Source: Pontixanthobacter gangjinensis
GTDB taxonomy: Bacteria; Pseudomonadota; Alphaproteobacteria; Sphingomonadales; Sphingomonadaceae
Length of the DNA stretch: 64,000 bases
Direction of reading: 5' to 3'
Assembly (NCBI RefSeq): GCF_009827545.1
Contig: NZ_WTYS01000001.1
Coordinates: 682,001 to 746,000, forward strand
Below are positions 18,566 to 27,435 of this stretch, piece after piece. The first letter of the stretch is position 1, and every line of letters begins with the position of its first letter. Under the pieces are notes generated by a model. That model was given only the letters and a program-made list of their open reading frames with translations, had not been told where the DNA came from and ran no database searches. The position numbers and the translations under genes were made by a program.

Positions 18566-18655
18566 ATCATCCCGGCGAAAGCTGGGGTCGCCCACCGCAG
18601 GCGAAACGGCGGTTAGACTTAATTCATAACGATCCCTGCCCTCGCTGGGATCACG
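18566..18655. repeat. REP-like pair of stem-loops
   Basis: Between MaoC and the thiolase lie two GC-rich imperfect palindromes. The first is ATCCCGGC-GAAA-GCTGGGGT (18569-18588, GNRA-type loop). The second is GATCCC...GGGATC (18631-18652). Their consensus resembles the dispersed extragenic palindromes common in sphingomonad genomes. A genome-wide copy count would confirm it. Confidence 0.5.
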
Positions 18656-18675
18656 ACTGTTAAAAGGAGTTCGCA

Positions 18676-19854
18676 ATGCGCGACGCAGTAATCGTATCAA
18701 CGGCCCGCACGGCCATCGGCCGCGCCTATAAGGGCGGGTTTAACAACACATCGGGCGCGACGCTCGGTTCCTATTCGCTCAAAGCCGCCGTCGAGCGCGC
18801 TGGTATCGACGGCGCCGAAGTGGACGACGTAATCTGGGGCTCCGCGCTCCAGCAAGGCACACAGGCGGGCAACATTGGCCGTCAGGTTGCTTTGCGCTCG
18901 GGCTTGCCAATCACCGTTTCAGGCATGAGCATCGACCGTCAATGTTCGTCGGGCCTGATGAGCATCGCCACTGCCGCCAAGCAGGTCATCGTTGACCGCA
19001 TGGATATCGTTGCAGCTGGTGGCCAGGAATCGATCAGCCTCGTCCAGACCCCGGAAATGCGCGTTGCGCCCGACCGCGAATTGATGGCGATGCATGAGAA
19101 TGTCTACATGAACATGCTGCAGACAGCCGAAACCGTAGCCAAGCGCTATGATGTCAGCCGTGAAGCGATGGATGAATATGCGCTCAGCTCGCAAATGCGC
19201 ACTGCCGCAGCTCAAGAAGCAGGCAAATTCGATGACGAGATCGTTCCTGTCACGACCACGATGAAGGTCAAGGACAAGGAAAGCGGTGAAATCAGCGACG
19301 TTGAAGTCACCATCGCCAAGGACGAAGGCAACCGCCCGTCGACAACGCTCGAAGGTCTGCAAAGCCTCCAGCCGGTCATGGGTCCTGGCATGACCATTAC
19401 TGCGGGTAACGCCTCGCAATTATCCGACGGTTCGAGCGCTTCGATTGTAATGGAAGCCAAGCTTGCCGAGCAAAAGGGTCTGACCCCGCTAGGCCGCTAT
19501 GTCGGTATGGCGGTCGCCGGTACCGAGCCTGATGAAATGGGCATCGGCCCTGTCTTCGCCATCCCGAAATTGCTTGAGCGTTTCGGCCTCAAGACCAGCG
19601 ACATCGGCTTGTGGGAATTGAACGAAGCCTTCGCTGTGCAGGTTATTTACTGCCGTGACCGTCTGGGCATCGATAATGACATTCTGAACGTCAATGGCGG
19701 CTCGATTTCAATCGGCCACCCTTACGGCATGACCGGCGCTCGCTGCGTCGCGCATTCGCTGATCGAAGGCAAACGCCGCGGCGCGAAATATGTCGTCACT
19801 ACCATGTGTGTTGGCGGCGGTATGGGTGCAGCCGGGTTGTTCGAAGTTCTGTAA
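18676..19854 (+). CDS. thiolase (acetyl-CoA acyltransferase)
   Basis: A 392-residue thiolase that condenses or cleaves acyl-CoA by a Claisen mechanism. The acyl-accepting cysteine is C90 in [12 protein letters not shown]. The C-terminal motifs [17 protein letters not shown] (active-site His) and [13 protein letters not shown] (second active-site Cys) are intact. AAGGAG precedes the ATG at 18676. With MaoC upstream it could serve beta-oxidation or supply acetoacetyl-CoA for PHA. A second thiolase in this window (29469-30698) belongs to a different operon. A strong terminator follows at 19907, so the transcription unit probably ends here. Confidence 0.92.
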   Translation: MRDAVIVSTARTAIGRAYKGGFNNTSGATLGSYSLKAAVERAGIDGAEVDDVIWGSALQQGTQAGNIGRQVALRSGLPITVSGMSIDRQCSSGLMSIATAAKQVIVDRMDIVAAGGQESISLVQTPEMRVAPDRELMAMHENVYMNMLQTAETVAKRYDVSREAMDEYALSSQMRTAAAQEAGKFDDEIVPVTTTMKVKDKESGEISDVEVTIAKDEGNRPSTTLEGLQSLQPVMGPGMTITAGNASQLSDGSSASIVMEAKLAEQKGLTPLGRYVGMAVAGTEPDEMGIGPVFAIPKLLERFGLKTSDIGLWELNEAFAVQVIYCRDRLGIDNDILNVNGGSISIGHPYGMTGARCVAHSLIEGKRRGAKYVVTTMCVGGGMGAAGLFEVL

Positions 19855-19906
19855 GCGCTTCAAACTCTAGACTAATCCGGCAGGGAAACTTGCCAAAATA
19901 TTCCAA

Positions 19907-19945
19907 GCGGCCCATTCTCTTCAAAAAAGAGGATGGGCCGTTTTG
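19907..19945 (+). terminator. strong intrinsic terminator after thiolase
   Basis: CGGCCCATTCTCTT (19908-19921) pairs with AAGAGGATGGGCCG (19927-19940) over 14 bp with one G-T wobble, a 5-base loop and a TTTT tract. It ends only seven bases before the next gene. Confidence 0.88.
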
Positions 19946-19951
19946 GGTATA

Positions 19952-20554
19952 ATGGAAATTATAGGAATCGCAGGCAGCGTCAGCCTGCTGTCGGGCTGGC
20001 GGCTCTATCTGTCGGTGCTGGCAACCGGCATTGCGATGAACGCTGGCGTGATCCCGTTGCCTGACCATCTTCAAAGCCTGCAGGTGCTTGCCAATCCGTG
20101 GGTAATGGGCGTGGCGGGTATTGCGGCGTTATTCGAATTTCTCGCCGACAAAGTGGCGTGGCTCGACAGCGTGTGGGACGCGATCCACACTTTCGTCAGG
20201 CCAATTGGCGGGGCGCTGCTCGCGCTCGCGATTGTTGACCCGTCAGATCCGGCGACACAGGTAATCGCCTTTATCCTTGGCGGCGGAGGAGCGCTGCTGT
20301 CGCATGGCGGGAAAGCTGGCGCGCGGGCGGTGATCAACACCAGTCCGGAGCCGGTAACCAATGTCGCTATGTCCACGGCCGAAGACGTTGCAACCGCCGG
20401 CTTGCTCTACACCGCTTATGAATTTCCCTATTGGGCAGCGGGTATTGCGGCCGCGCTGCTCGCCTTCACGATCTGGCTGCTGCTCAAGGCAAGGCGAATA
20501 ATCAAACAGATATTCAGCTTCGGGAAGACACCCACGCAGCTACCCCCGAAGTAG
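19952..20554 (+). CDS. DUF4126 membrane protein
   Basis: A protein of about 200 residues with several hydrophobic segments, recognised as a DUF4126-like membrane protein. The N-terminus has SGWRLYLSVLATGIAMN, followed by the conserved DKVAWLDSVWDAIHTFVRP and GGGGALLSHGGKAGARAVINTSPEP. Function is unknown for the family. The ATG at 19952 lies inside the sequence TATAATGG directly after a terminator, leaving no room for a normal Shine-Dalgarno, so translation may be leaderless; a TTG at 19943 in the T tract is the alternative. It converges on phaZ with a 16-base gap. Confidence 0.82.
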   Translation: MEIIGIAGSVSLLSGWRLYLSVLATGIAMNAGVIPLPDHLQSLQVLANPWVMGVAGIAALFEFLADKVAWLDSVWDAIHTFVRPIGGALLALAIVDPSDPATQVIAFILGGGGALLSHGGKAGARAVINTSPEPVTNVAMSTAEDVATAGLLYTAYEFPYWAAGIAAALLAFTIWLLLKARRIIKQIFSFGKTPTQLPPK

Positions 20555-20570
20555 TCACATTGGCGGGTCT

Positions 20571-21803
20571 TCACCCGTGTTCGGCGATGAATTCCTCAAC
20601 CACCGGCGCAACTTTGTCGCGCCATTTACTACCGTTGAAAATGCCATAATGCCCGGCTCCCTCGGCCATATAATAGCGCTTCTTGCTGTCGGGCAATTTG
20701 TCCGTGAGCTTCAGCGCAGCCTTGGTCTGGCCAAGCCCTGAAATATCGTCGCGCTCGCCCTCGATCGCGAGGATCGCGGTGCGTTTTATTTCATGCAGGT
20801 CGACCACCTTGCCGCGATGGACAAAATTGCCTTTCGGAATCGAGTGTTTCTGGAACACTTCTTCGACTGTTTGCAGATAGAATTCGGCGGTCATGTCGCA
20901 CACCGAACGATATTCGTCGTAGAAATCCTTGGTCGCTTGCGCGCTGTCTTGTGCATCGGCATCGCTACCGTTGTTAAGGTGTTTGAACAGCTCGTAATGG
21001 CTCATCATGTGAGAGCCCAAATTCATGCTCATGAAGCTCGCGAGCTGGAGGAATCCGGGATAGACGCGGCGGCCAGAACCGCGGTGGCGGAACGGGACGG
21101 TCGCAATCACCGTCTGGCGGAACCACGCGATTGGTCGCTCCATCGCCAGATTGTTGACCGTGGTTGGCGCCTCACGCGTGTCGATCGGGCCGCCCATCAT
21201 GGTCAATGTTTTAGGCGAGCAGGGATGATTTTCGCGGTTCATGATCGCTGTGGCGGCAAAGGCTGGTACCGAGGGTTGGCAAACTGCCATCATATGCGCG
21301 TCAGCGCCGATATGCTCCTGAAACTCGATCAGATAATCGATGTAATCATCGAGATCGAAAGTGCCCTCATGCAGCGGCACGGTTTTCGCATCGGCCCAAT
21401 CGGTGATGTAAACCTCGCAGCTGTCGATCATCCGTTCGACAGTGCCGCGAAGCAAAGTCGCGTAATGGCCGCTCATCGGCGCGACGATCAGCAGGCGCGG
21501 CGCGTCTTTCGGCAGGCCGTCGCGGATGAATCTTTTCAGATCGCCAAATGGCTTATTCACCACAGTACTTTCGGTGACCGCATATTCGCGGCCATCAACT
21601 GTGACGTGCTCAATCCCGAAGGCAGGCTTGCCATACGGGGCGGATGCGTGAGCGAACACTTCCAAAGCTGATGATGCCGACGGACCAAGGCCTAGATACC
21701 CCAAGGGATTACCGGGGTTGGAGAGCATTTCTGCACTGATCGAGGCCCAGGCGCTGGCGCTGTTTAACCAGGCGCGCTGCATTTCGTAGGCGTGATAAAG
21801 CAA
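20571..21803 (-). CDS. phaZ: intracellular polyhydroxyalkanoate depolymerase
   Basis: A 410-residue PHA depolymerase of the PhaZ1-like intracellular type, which hydrolyses stored polyester granules to hydroxyacids. The N-terminus MLYHAYEMQRAWL matches the family start. The nucleophile is cysteine 175 in MAVCQPSVPAF, in place of the usual serine of the lipase box. D352 or D353 (GERDDISGL) and H385 (EGAGHYGIF) are candidate triad partners. It starts with TTG at 21803, supported by AAGGA seven bases upstream and by the family-typical N-terminus. It is divergent from an ABC exporter. No PHA synthase or phasin is in the window. Confidence 0.93.
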   Translation of the reverse strand: MLYHAYEMQRAWLNSASAWASISAEMLSNPGNPLGYLGLGPSASSALEVFAHASAPYGKPAFGIEHVTVDGREYAVTESTVVNKPFGDLKRFIRDGLPKDAPRLLIVAPMSGHYATLLRGTVERMIDSCEVYITDWADAKTVPLHEGTFDLDDYIDYLIEFQEHIGADAHMMAVCQPSVPAFAATAIMNRENHPCSPKTLTMMGGPIDTREAPTTVNNLAMERPIAWFRQTVIATVPFRHRGSGRRVYPGFLQLASFMSMNLGSHMMSHYELFKHLNNGSDADAQDSAQATKDFYDEYRSVCDMTAEFYLQTVEEVFQKHSIPKGNFVHRGKVVDLHEIKRTAILAIEGERDDISGLGQTKAALKLTDKLPDSKKRYYMAEGAGHYGIFNGSKWRDKVAPVVEEFIAEHG

Positions 21804-21848
21804 ATGGTGTTCCTTGCGACGGTGTATTATTTCGCCGATTTCGGCTTA

Positions 21849-21863
21849 TTGTGCAGTGCACCA
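21849..21863. promoter_or_regulatory. palindrome upstream of phaZ, PhaR-type operator candidate
   Basis: GTGCAGTGCAC (21851-21861) is a perfect inverted repeat centred on one G, 48-58 bases upstream of the phaZ start and 115 bases upstream of the ABC exporter start. TGCA-rich palindromes of this kind are bound by PHA-responsive PhaR regulators in alphaproteobacteria. Assignment is by similarity of half-sites only. Confidence 0.4.
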
Positions 21864-21975
21864 TGGCGCGTTTCGCGTCGGCTGGCAAATGTTCTGTGCA
21901 CCCGCTGCTGATCAAACGGGGCTAAAAGCGCGCGCAACAGTGGATATTGCTGCGAGCTGTCCCTATTTCAGCCGC

Positions 21976-23826
21976 ATGGATGCAGAACAGAGTATCGCGG
22001 ACGAGCCCGAAGTGACCGAGAAGCGGGGTCTGTTCGGGCGAAATAAGCTCGCGACGAGCGAGCCCAAGCCGGCCAAGACGCTGGGTCCGCTCAAGATGAT
22101 CTGGGCAGAGCTGGCCAAATACCCTGGTAAAGTGGCGCTTGCCTTCATCGCTTTGGTGATCACTGCCGCCGCTACCTTGGCGATTCCGGCGGGGTTCAAA
22201 CTGATTATCGACAATGGGTTTGCTGCTGGCGGAAACCCCGATGATATTGGCCGGTGGTTCCGCTATCTGCTGATGATTGTCGGCGTTCTAGCGGTGGGTA
22301 CTGCGCTGCGGTTCTATTTCGTCAGCTGGCTTGGCGAGCGGGTGGTCGCGGATATCAGGCTGAAAGTGCAGGACAACCTTCTGCGTCTTGCTCCCGGTTT
22401 CTATGAGGAAAACAGCCCGAGTGAAATATCCAGCCGGATGACAGCAGACACAAGCCTCATCGAACAGGTCGTCGGAACGACGGTGTCTGTCGCTTTGCGT
22501 AATATATTGATGGGCATTGGCGGCACGATATTCCTGTTCTGGCTCGCTCCGGGCCTAACCGTAGGCCTTGTCATCGCGATCCCGCTTATAATTCTGCCGA
22601 TTATGTATTTCAGCCGCCGGGTCAGGAACATCTCCCGGTCTAGCCAGGACCGTGTTGCCGATGTCGGGTCGATGGTGTCGGAAACCTTGGGTGCGATGAA
22701 AGTCGTGCAGGCGTTCAATCAGGAAAGCCGCGAAAAAACCCGGTTTGAAGGCGCAGTCGAGGCAATTTTTGACACGGCAAAAAAGCGCATCTTGCTCCGT
22801 GCTTTAATGACTTCGATCATTATCCTGTTCATTTTTGGCTCTATCACATTGATTATGTGGCGAGGCGCGTTGGGCGTATCGACCGGCGAGATTAGCGGCG
22901 GCACGATTTTCGCATTTGTAGTGACGGGCGGGCTGGTTGCAGGCGCATTCGGCGCTTTGACCGAGGTTTATGGCGATTTGCTGCGCGGGGCGGGCGCGGC
23001 CAGCCGCCTCAATGAATTGCTAAAGGCCAAGCCATCAATCGCACCTCCCGAACGGCCCCAGACTTTGCCGCTGCCGCCGCGCGGAAGCCTGTCGTTCCGC
23101 AATGTCACTTTCCGCTATCCTACTCGCTTGGAAACGGCCGCGCTCAAGGACTTTAATCTAGAGGTTGAACCAGGCGAAACGGTCGCGATTGTCGGCCCAT
23201 CTGGTGGGGGTAAATCGACCATCTTCCAATTGGTCGAGCGGTTCTATGATCCGCAAGCCGGGACAATCCGCATCGACGGCGTACCACTGGCCAGCGCCGA
23301 TCCCGCCGAAATCCGCAAGCGCATCGCGCTCGTCCCGCAGGACGGTGTGCTGTTCTCCTCCAACGCGCGCGACAATCTGCGATATGGCAATTGGGACGCG
23401 AGCGACGAGGACATTTGGGAGGCTGCGCGCGCCGCCAATGCCGAAAGCTTCCTGCGTGACCTGCCAGACGGACTCGACACCTATCTGGGCGAAAGCGGCA
23501 CAAGGCTGTCGGGCGGACAGCAGCAACGGATAGCCATCGCGCGCGCCTTGTTGCGCGATTCGCCGATTTTGCTACTGGATGAAGCGACCAGCGCACTCGA
23601 TGCCGAAAGCGAGCAACTGGTCCAGCAGGCGCTCGACAATCTGATGCAGAACCGCACGACTCTGGTCATCGCCCACCGGCTTGCCACGGTCCGTTCGGCA
23701 GACAGGATTGTGGTTCTGGAAAAGGGGCAGATTGTCGAACAGGGAACGCACCGCGAATTGGCCGCTGCGAACGGGCTTTATAGCCGCTTGGCCGCGCTGC
23801 AATTCACGTCGTCTGATGCAGCCTGA
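21976..23826 (+). CDS. MsbA-like ABC exporter (fused membrane and ATPase domains)
   Basis: A 616-residue half-transporter with an N-terminal six-helix exporter domain (about residues 50-340) and a C-terminal ATPase. Walker A is GPSGGGKST (407-415), the signature is LSGGQQQRIAIARAL (from 511), and Walker B is ILLLDEATSALD. The D-loop and H-loop (VIAHRLATV) are present. The layout fits MsbA-type lipid or multidrug exporters that act as homodimers in the inner membrane. The ATG at 21976 gives a polar N-terminus; an in-frame start at 21814 would add 54 residues that look non-coding and cross the phaZ control region. Substrate unknown. Confidence 0.9.
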   Translation: MDAEQSIADEPEVTEKRGLFGRNKLATSEPKPAKTLGPLKMIWAELAKYPGKVALAFIALVITAAATLAIPAGFKLIIDNGFAAGGNPDDIGRWFRYLLMIVGVLAVGTALRFYFVSWLGERVVADIRLKVQDNLLRLAPGFYEENSPSEISSRMTADTSLIEQVVGTTVSVALRNILMGIGGTIFLFWLAPGLTVGLVIAIPLIILPIMYFSRRVRNISRSSQDRVADVGSMVSETLGAMKVVQAFNQESREKTRFEGAVEAIFDTAKKRILLRALMTSIIILFIFGSITLIMWRGALGVSTGEISGGTIFAFVVTGGLVAGAFGALTEVYGDLLRGAGAASRLNELLKAKPSIAPPERPQTLPLPPRGSLSFRNVTFRYPTRLETAALKDFNLEVEPGETVAIVGPSGGGKSTIFQLVERFYDPQAGTIRIDGVPLASADPAEIRKRIALVPQDGVLFSSNARDNLRYGNWDASDEDIWEAARAANAESFLRDLPDGLDTYLGESGTRLSGGQQQRIAIARALLRDSPILLLDEATSALDAESEQLVQQALDNLMQNRTTLVIAHRLATVRSADRIVVLEKGQIVEQGTHRELAAANGLYSRLAALQFTSSDAA

Positions 23827-23925
23827 CCGTGCCGAGTTGATCGCAACCATTGCGCGCAGACGGATTGTTCGACAAAGTTGCAATTGAAACCGACTAAGGG
23901 CGACGCAGCGCGGCGTAGCTCCTTA

Positions 23926-23931
23926 TATAAT
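23926..23931 (+). promoter_or_regulatory. candidate -10 box for the M13 peptidase
   Basis: A TATAAT hexamer 53 bases upstream of the peptidase ATG, in the only AT-rich part of this gap. No convincing -35 hexamer is present 16-18 bases before it. Confidence 0.3.
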
Positions 23932-23983
23932 CGGTAGTCGCAAGCTCCTGCACGGGGCACCGCGCTTTAGGAGCAAAAATCAA

Positions 23984-26110
23984 ATGATCCGTACATTTCT
24001 CGTAACCGGCGCCAGCGCCATTGCGCTTTTCGCCGCCTCGCCAGTTATGGCTGAAGAAGCAGCCGAGGCTGAAATCGCCACGCCAACGATGAATTTTGGC
24101 GATTGGGGTTTTGATCCCGCTGGTCTCGACGCAGGCATTGATCCGGGCGATGATTTCTTCGCTTACGTCAATGCGAAATGGCTCGCCGCAAATCCGCTTC
24201 CTGCTGAATTTTCGCGATTTGGAGCCTTCAATTTGCTGCGCGAGAAATCGACCAGCGATGTAAAAACATTGGTTGACGAATTGGTGGCGCAGGATGGCAG
24301 CCTGTCTGCGGATGAGCAGCGGATTGTCGATGCCTATAAATCCTATATCGATAGCGATGCGATTGAAGCTGCTGGACTGGCACTGGCGCGGCCCCATCTG
24401 AACGATATTTTCAGCGCCAGAACGATGGATAGCTTGGTAAAAGTCTGGTCACAGCCGGGAATGAGCTCGCCGATTGGCGGGTTCGTGACGGTCGATCAGA
24501 AGCAGCCTGACACCTATGTCACTTACATCGGCACTGGCGGTCTTGGCCTGCCCGACCGTGATTATTATCTCGGTGACAGCGAGAAAGACCTCGGCATTCA
24601 GATCAAATATATCGAGTATCTGACCTTCCTCGCGAAAGAAGCGGGTTACTCCGACCCGGAGCGCACAGCGCAAGCAGTCTATGGTTTTGAGGACCGGATC
24701 GCGCGGGTCATTTCATGGGATCGCGCTGTCAGCCGAAATCGTGACCTGACTTATAACGCTGTTACCCCTGCCGAGCTGGTCGCGATGGCGGGCGAATTCC
24801 CGGTCACCACGATGCTAAAGGAAACCGGCTTCGACAAAGCGACCAAATTCGTCGTCCCGCAAATGCCGCCAACCGAAGATGAAATCGCCGAGCTGGGCCT
24901 GACCGACGAGATGCTGGCGAAAATCGGCAAGGGCACGCCGGGTATGTTCGAGGTGATGAGCGACACACCGATTGCCACACTGCAAGCGTGGACGGCCCTG
25001 CAGTTCCTGTCGGGCAATTCGGATGTATTGCCTTCACGGTTTGAAGAGGCGAACTTCGAGTTCTTCGGCAAGACCCTGCGCGGTCAACCGGAACAGCGCC
25101 CACGTTGGAAACGTGCAATTGACGAAACCGAAGGCCATTTGGGCGAGGTTTTGGGCAAGAGCTACGTCGCGCGCTATTTCCCTGAGGAAAACAAGGCGGC
25201 GATGGATGAACTCGTCGCCAATCTCGGCAAAGCTATGGCGCAGAGCATCGATGAAATCGACTGGATGGGCGATGCAACCAAAGAACAGGCCATGGCCAAG
25301 CTCAACAGCTTTGATCCGAAAATCGGTTACCGCGACAATCTGGAAACCTACGAAGGTCTGACCATTGTTGGCGACAATCCGATTGCCAACCGGATGTCGT
25401 CAGCGATGTGGGGTTTCAAGGACAATCTCGCCAAATTGGGCGCGCCGATTGACCGGACCGAGTGGTTTATGCTGCCGCAGACAGTCAACGCCTATTACAA
25501 CGCAACCAAGAACGAAATCGTGTTCCCGGCGGCTATTTTGCAGCAACCGTTCTTTGGTATTTCGGCTGATCCCGCTGTGAATTACGGCGCGATTGGCGGC
25601 GTGATTGGCCATGAAATGGGTCACGGTTTTGATGACCAAGGTTCGAAATCGGATGCGACCGGCGAATTGCGCAATTGGTGGACCGATGCTGACCGTACTG
25701 CTTTTGACAAGCGCGGTGATGCTCTGGTTGAGCAATACAATGCATTCTGTCCGCTTGATGACGGCAAAACCTGCGTCAATGGCCGCTTTACTCTTGGCGA
25801 GAATATCGGCGATCTGGGCGGCCTAAGCCTCGCCTATCGCGCCTATAAATTGTCGCTGAACGGGGCAGAAGATGCAGTGATTGACGGGCTGACCGGCGAT
25901 CAACGCTTCTTCCTCGCATGGGCGCAAGTCTGGCGTTCGCAGCAGCGCGAAGATAATGCCCGCCAGCGTCTGCGGACCGACAGTCACAGCCCGGAAGAAT
26001 ACCGGGTCAATGGCGTCGTGCGCAATATGGACGCATGGTATGACGCGTTCGGTATAACTCCAGACGATGATATGTATCTGCCGCCGGAGGAGCGTATTAC
26101 CATCTGGTAG
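23984..26110 (+). CDS. M13 family metallopeptidase (neprilysin-like), exported
   Basis: A 708-residue zinc peptidase with a signal peptide (residues 1-23, ending SPVMA). The zinc motif HEMGH (543-547) and third ligand E606 in ENIGDLGGLS are intact, as are the substrate-binding NAYYN and the C-terminal CNMDAWYDAF-like segment (VRNMDAWYDAFGI). M13 enzymes cleave peptides on the N side of hydrophobic residues; in bacteria they are periplasmic or surface exposed. It starts after a short leader with AGGAGC and ends at a strong terminator, so it appears monocistronic. Physiological substrate unknown. Confidence 0.95.
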   Translation: MIRTFLVTGASAIALFAASPVMAEEAAEAEIATPTMNFGDWGFDPAGLDAGIDPGDDFFAYVNAKWLAANPLPAEFSRFGAFNLLREKSTSDVKTLVDELVAQDGSLSADEQRIVDAYKSYIDSDAIEAAGLALARPHLNDIFSARTMDSLVKVWSQPGMSSPIGGFVTVDQKQPDTYVTYIGTGGLGLPDRDYYLGDSEKDLGIQIKYIEYLTFLAKEAGYSDPERTAQAVYGFEDRIARVISWDRAVSRNRDLTYNAVTPAELVAMAGEFPVTTMLKETGFDKATKFVVPQMPPTEDEIAELGLTDEMLAKIGKGTPGMFEVMSDTPIATLQAWTALQFLSGNSDVLPSRFEEANFEFFGKTLRGQPEQRPRWKRAIDETEGHLGEVLGKSYVARYFPEENKAAMDELVANLGKAMAQSIDEIDWMGDATKEQAMAKLNSFDPKIGYRDNLETYEGLTIVGDNPIANRMSSAMWGFKDNLAKLGAPIDRTEWFMLPQTVNAYYNATKNEIVFPAAILQQPFFGISADPAVNYGAIGGVIGHEMGHGFDDQGSKSDATGELRNWWTDADRTAFDKRGDALVEQYNAFCPLDDGKTCVNGRFTLGENIGDLGGLSLAYRAYKLSLNGAEDAVIDGLTGDQRFFLAWAQVWRSQQREDNARQRLRTDSHSPEEYRVNGVVRNMDAWYDAFGITPDDDMYLPPEERITIW

Positions 26111-26142
26111 GCGCCTTTCCGAAGCAAAAGACGGCACCAATC

Positions 26143-26177
26143 GCGCTCTCTTTCCTTCGCGGGAAAGGGGGCGCTTT
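26143..26177 (+). terminator. intrinsic terminator after the M13 peptidase
   Basis: GCGCTCTCTTTCC (26143-26155) pairs with GGAAAGGGGGCGC (26162-26174) over 13 bp with two G-T wobbles around a UUCG-containing loop, then TTT. Confidence 0.82.
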
Positions 26178-26237
26178 GGGTTTGAGGCTGCCAGTACCTC
26201 TTGACTATCCGCCCTCCATGTTCATGAGGCGTGTCCC

Positions 26238-27050
26238 ATGGACCAAACCCTCACCGCTATCCTCCTCGGCATTGTCGAAGGCCTCACCGAATTTGTGCCC
26301 GTCTCATCGACTGGCCACCTCATTCTTGCGTCGGAATTGTTCGGATATGATTCTGCGCAATGGGCAATGTTTAATGTCGTGATCCAATTGGGCGCGATTC
26401 TGGCTGTTGTTGTCCAATATTGGTCGACATTCTGGAATGCCGGGATTGGCGTGCTGAAACTGGAATCCGAAGGGCTTCGGTTTGCCCGCAATATCTTGTT
26501 GGCGTTCATTCCTTCGGCAATTCTCGGATTGGCGCTGAAGGACCAGATCGACATCATGCTCGGTAGCCCGTCCATCGTGGCTTGGGCACTGATTATCGGC
26601 GGTATCGCCATCTTGGGTATCGAGAAAGTCGCAAAGCCTGGCAACGATATCAAAGTGGCCGATCTGCCGATAAAGCAAGTGATTGGCGTGGGCCTCGCTC
26701 AATGCGTGGCGATGATCCCCGGCGTCAGCCGCTCGGGTGCGACAATTATGGGCGCGCTTGCGATGGGTGTGGGGCGCAAGACTGCCGCTGAATTCTCGTT
26801 CTTCCTTGCCGTGCCCACCATGATCGGCGCGACCTTTCTGGAATTGGTGACCAAGGGCGATCAACTCAACGCCGGAACCACCAGCGTGGGTTGGTGGGAA
26901 ATCGGGATCGGGTTCGCGGTCAGCTTCGTGGTCGCTCTGGCGGTTATTCGGGCGTTTGTCGCCTATGTCAGCAAGCACGGTTTCGCGCCGTTCGCGTGGT
27001 ACCGGATTGTCATCGGTGGTGCGGCAGTGGTGTGGTTGACCATGAGGTAA
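26238..27050 (+). CDS. uppP: undecaprenyl-diphosphatase
   Basis: A 270-residue polytopic membrane enzyme that removes a phosphate from undecaprenyl diphosphate, regenerating the lipid carrier for peptidoglycan and polysaccharide synthesis. The two conserved active-site segments are present: EGLTEFVPVSSTGH (residues 14-27) and GVSRSGAT (162-169). Length and hydropathy are normal for the BacA family. It stands alone between the M13 terminator and a small membrane-protein gene. The lipid-linked steps implied by the exosortase-type genes at 15-18 kb use the same carrier. Confidence 0.96.
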   Translation: MDQTLTAILLGIVEGLTEFVPVSSTGHLILASELFGYDSAQWAMFNVVIQLGAILAVVVQYWSTFWNAGIGVLKLESEGLRFARNILLAFIPSAILGLALKDQIDIMLGSPSIVAWALIIGGIAILGIEKVAKPGNDIKVADLPIKQVIGVGLAQCVAMIPGVSRSGATIMGALAMGVGRKTAAEFSFFLAVPTMIGATFLELVTKGDQLNAGTTSVGWWEIGIGFAVSFVVALAVIRAFVAYVSKHGFAPFAWYRIVIGGAAVVWLTMR

Positions 27051-27087
27051 GTAGTTAAATTAGCTGAATGATTCGAGAGAAAGCGCG

Positions 27088-27114
27088 ATTATTCGGGTGA
27101 CCCAGACGAATAAT
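27088..27114. repeat. 8-bp inverted repeat between uppP and the YeaQ-like gene
   Basis: ATTATTCG (27088-27095) and CGAATAAT (27107-27114) are perfect inverted arms around an 11-base centre. There is no T tract after it, so an operator for the downstream gene is as likely as a terminator hairpin. Confidence 0.5.
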
Positions 27115-27173
27115 TGGAACCAAACACTGAATTACAACGTTTATTTGGCGTAATGTAATTTGGAAACACGATT

Positions 27174-27428
27174 ATGGGCTTGGCAATTTTGTTTGCGATC
27201 GGGGGGGTCCTCGGTTGGTTATCATCGATTATCCAGTCGCAGACAGATGGTCGCGAGATATTGATGGACATTGGTGCAGGTGTGCTCGGCGCGCTGCTTC
27301 TTGGCCTGCTGATGTCATCAAGCTCTTTGGTTAAGGAGATCAGCGCCAGCACGTTCTTCTTTGGTTGTATCGGGGCAGCAGGCGGTTTGTTGGTCGCCCA
27401 CATGGTCCGTCGCGGAATTCCAGGATAG
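27174..27428 (+). CDS. small membrane protein, GlsB/YeaQ/YmgE-like
   Basis: An 84-residue protein of three hydrophobic segments with glycine-rich turns (AIGGVLGWLSS, GAGVLGALLLGLLM, GAAGGLLVAHMVRR). This pattern resembles the GlsB/YeaQ/YmgE group, once called transglycosylase-associated proteins, whose role is unclear but often linked to envelope stress. The match is by composition and repeat pattern, so confidence is moderate. It ends seven bases before the stop of the convergent phhA gene. The upstream 120 bases are AT rich and hold an inverted repeat that may control it. Confidence 0.65.
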   Translation: MGLAILFAIGGVLGWLSSIIQSQTDGREILMDIGAGVLGALLLGLLMSSSSLVKEISASTFFFGCIGAAGGLLVAHMVRRGIPG

Positions 27429-27435
27429 AACGCCG

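Noticed and set aside
21814-21975. 54-residue N-terminal extension of the ABC exporter
   Set aside because: It covers the phaZ control palindrome and lacks homology-like features; ATG 21976 gives the usual polar start.
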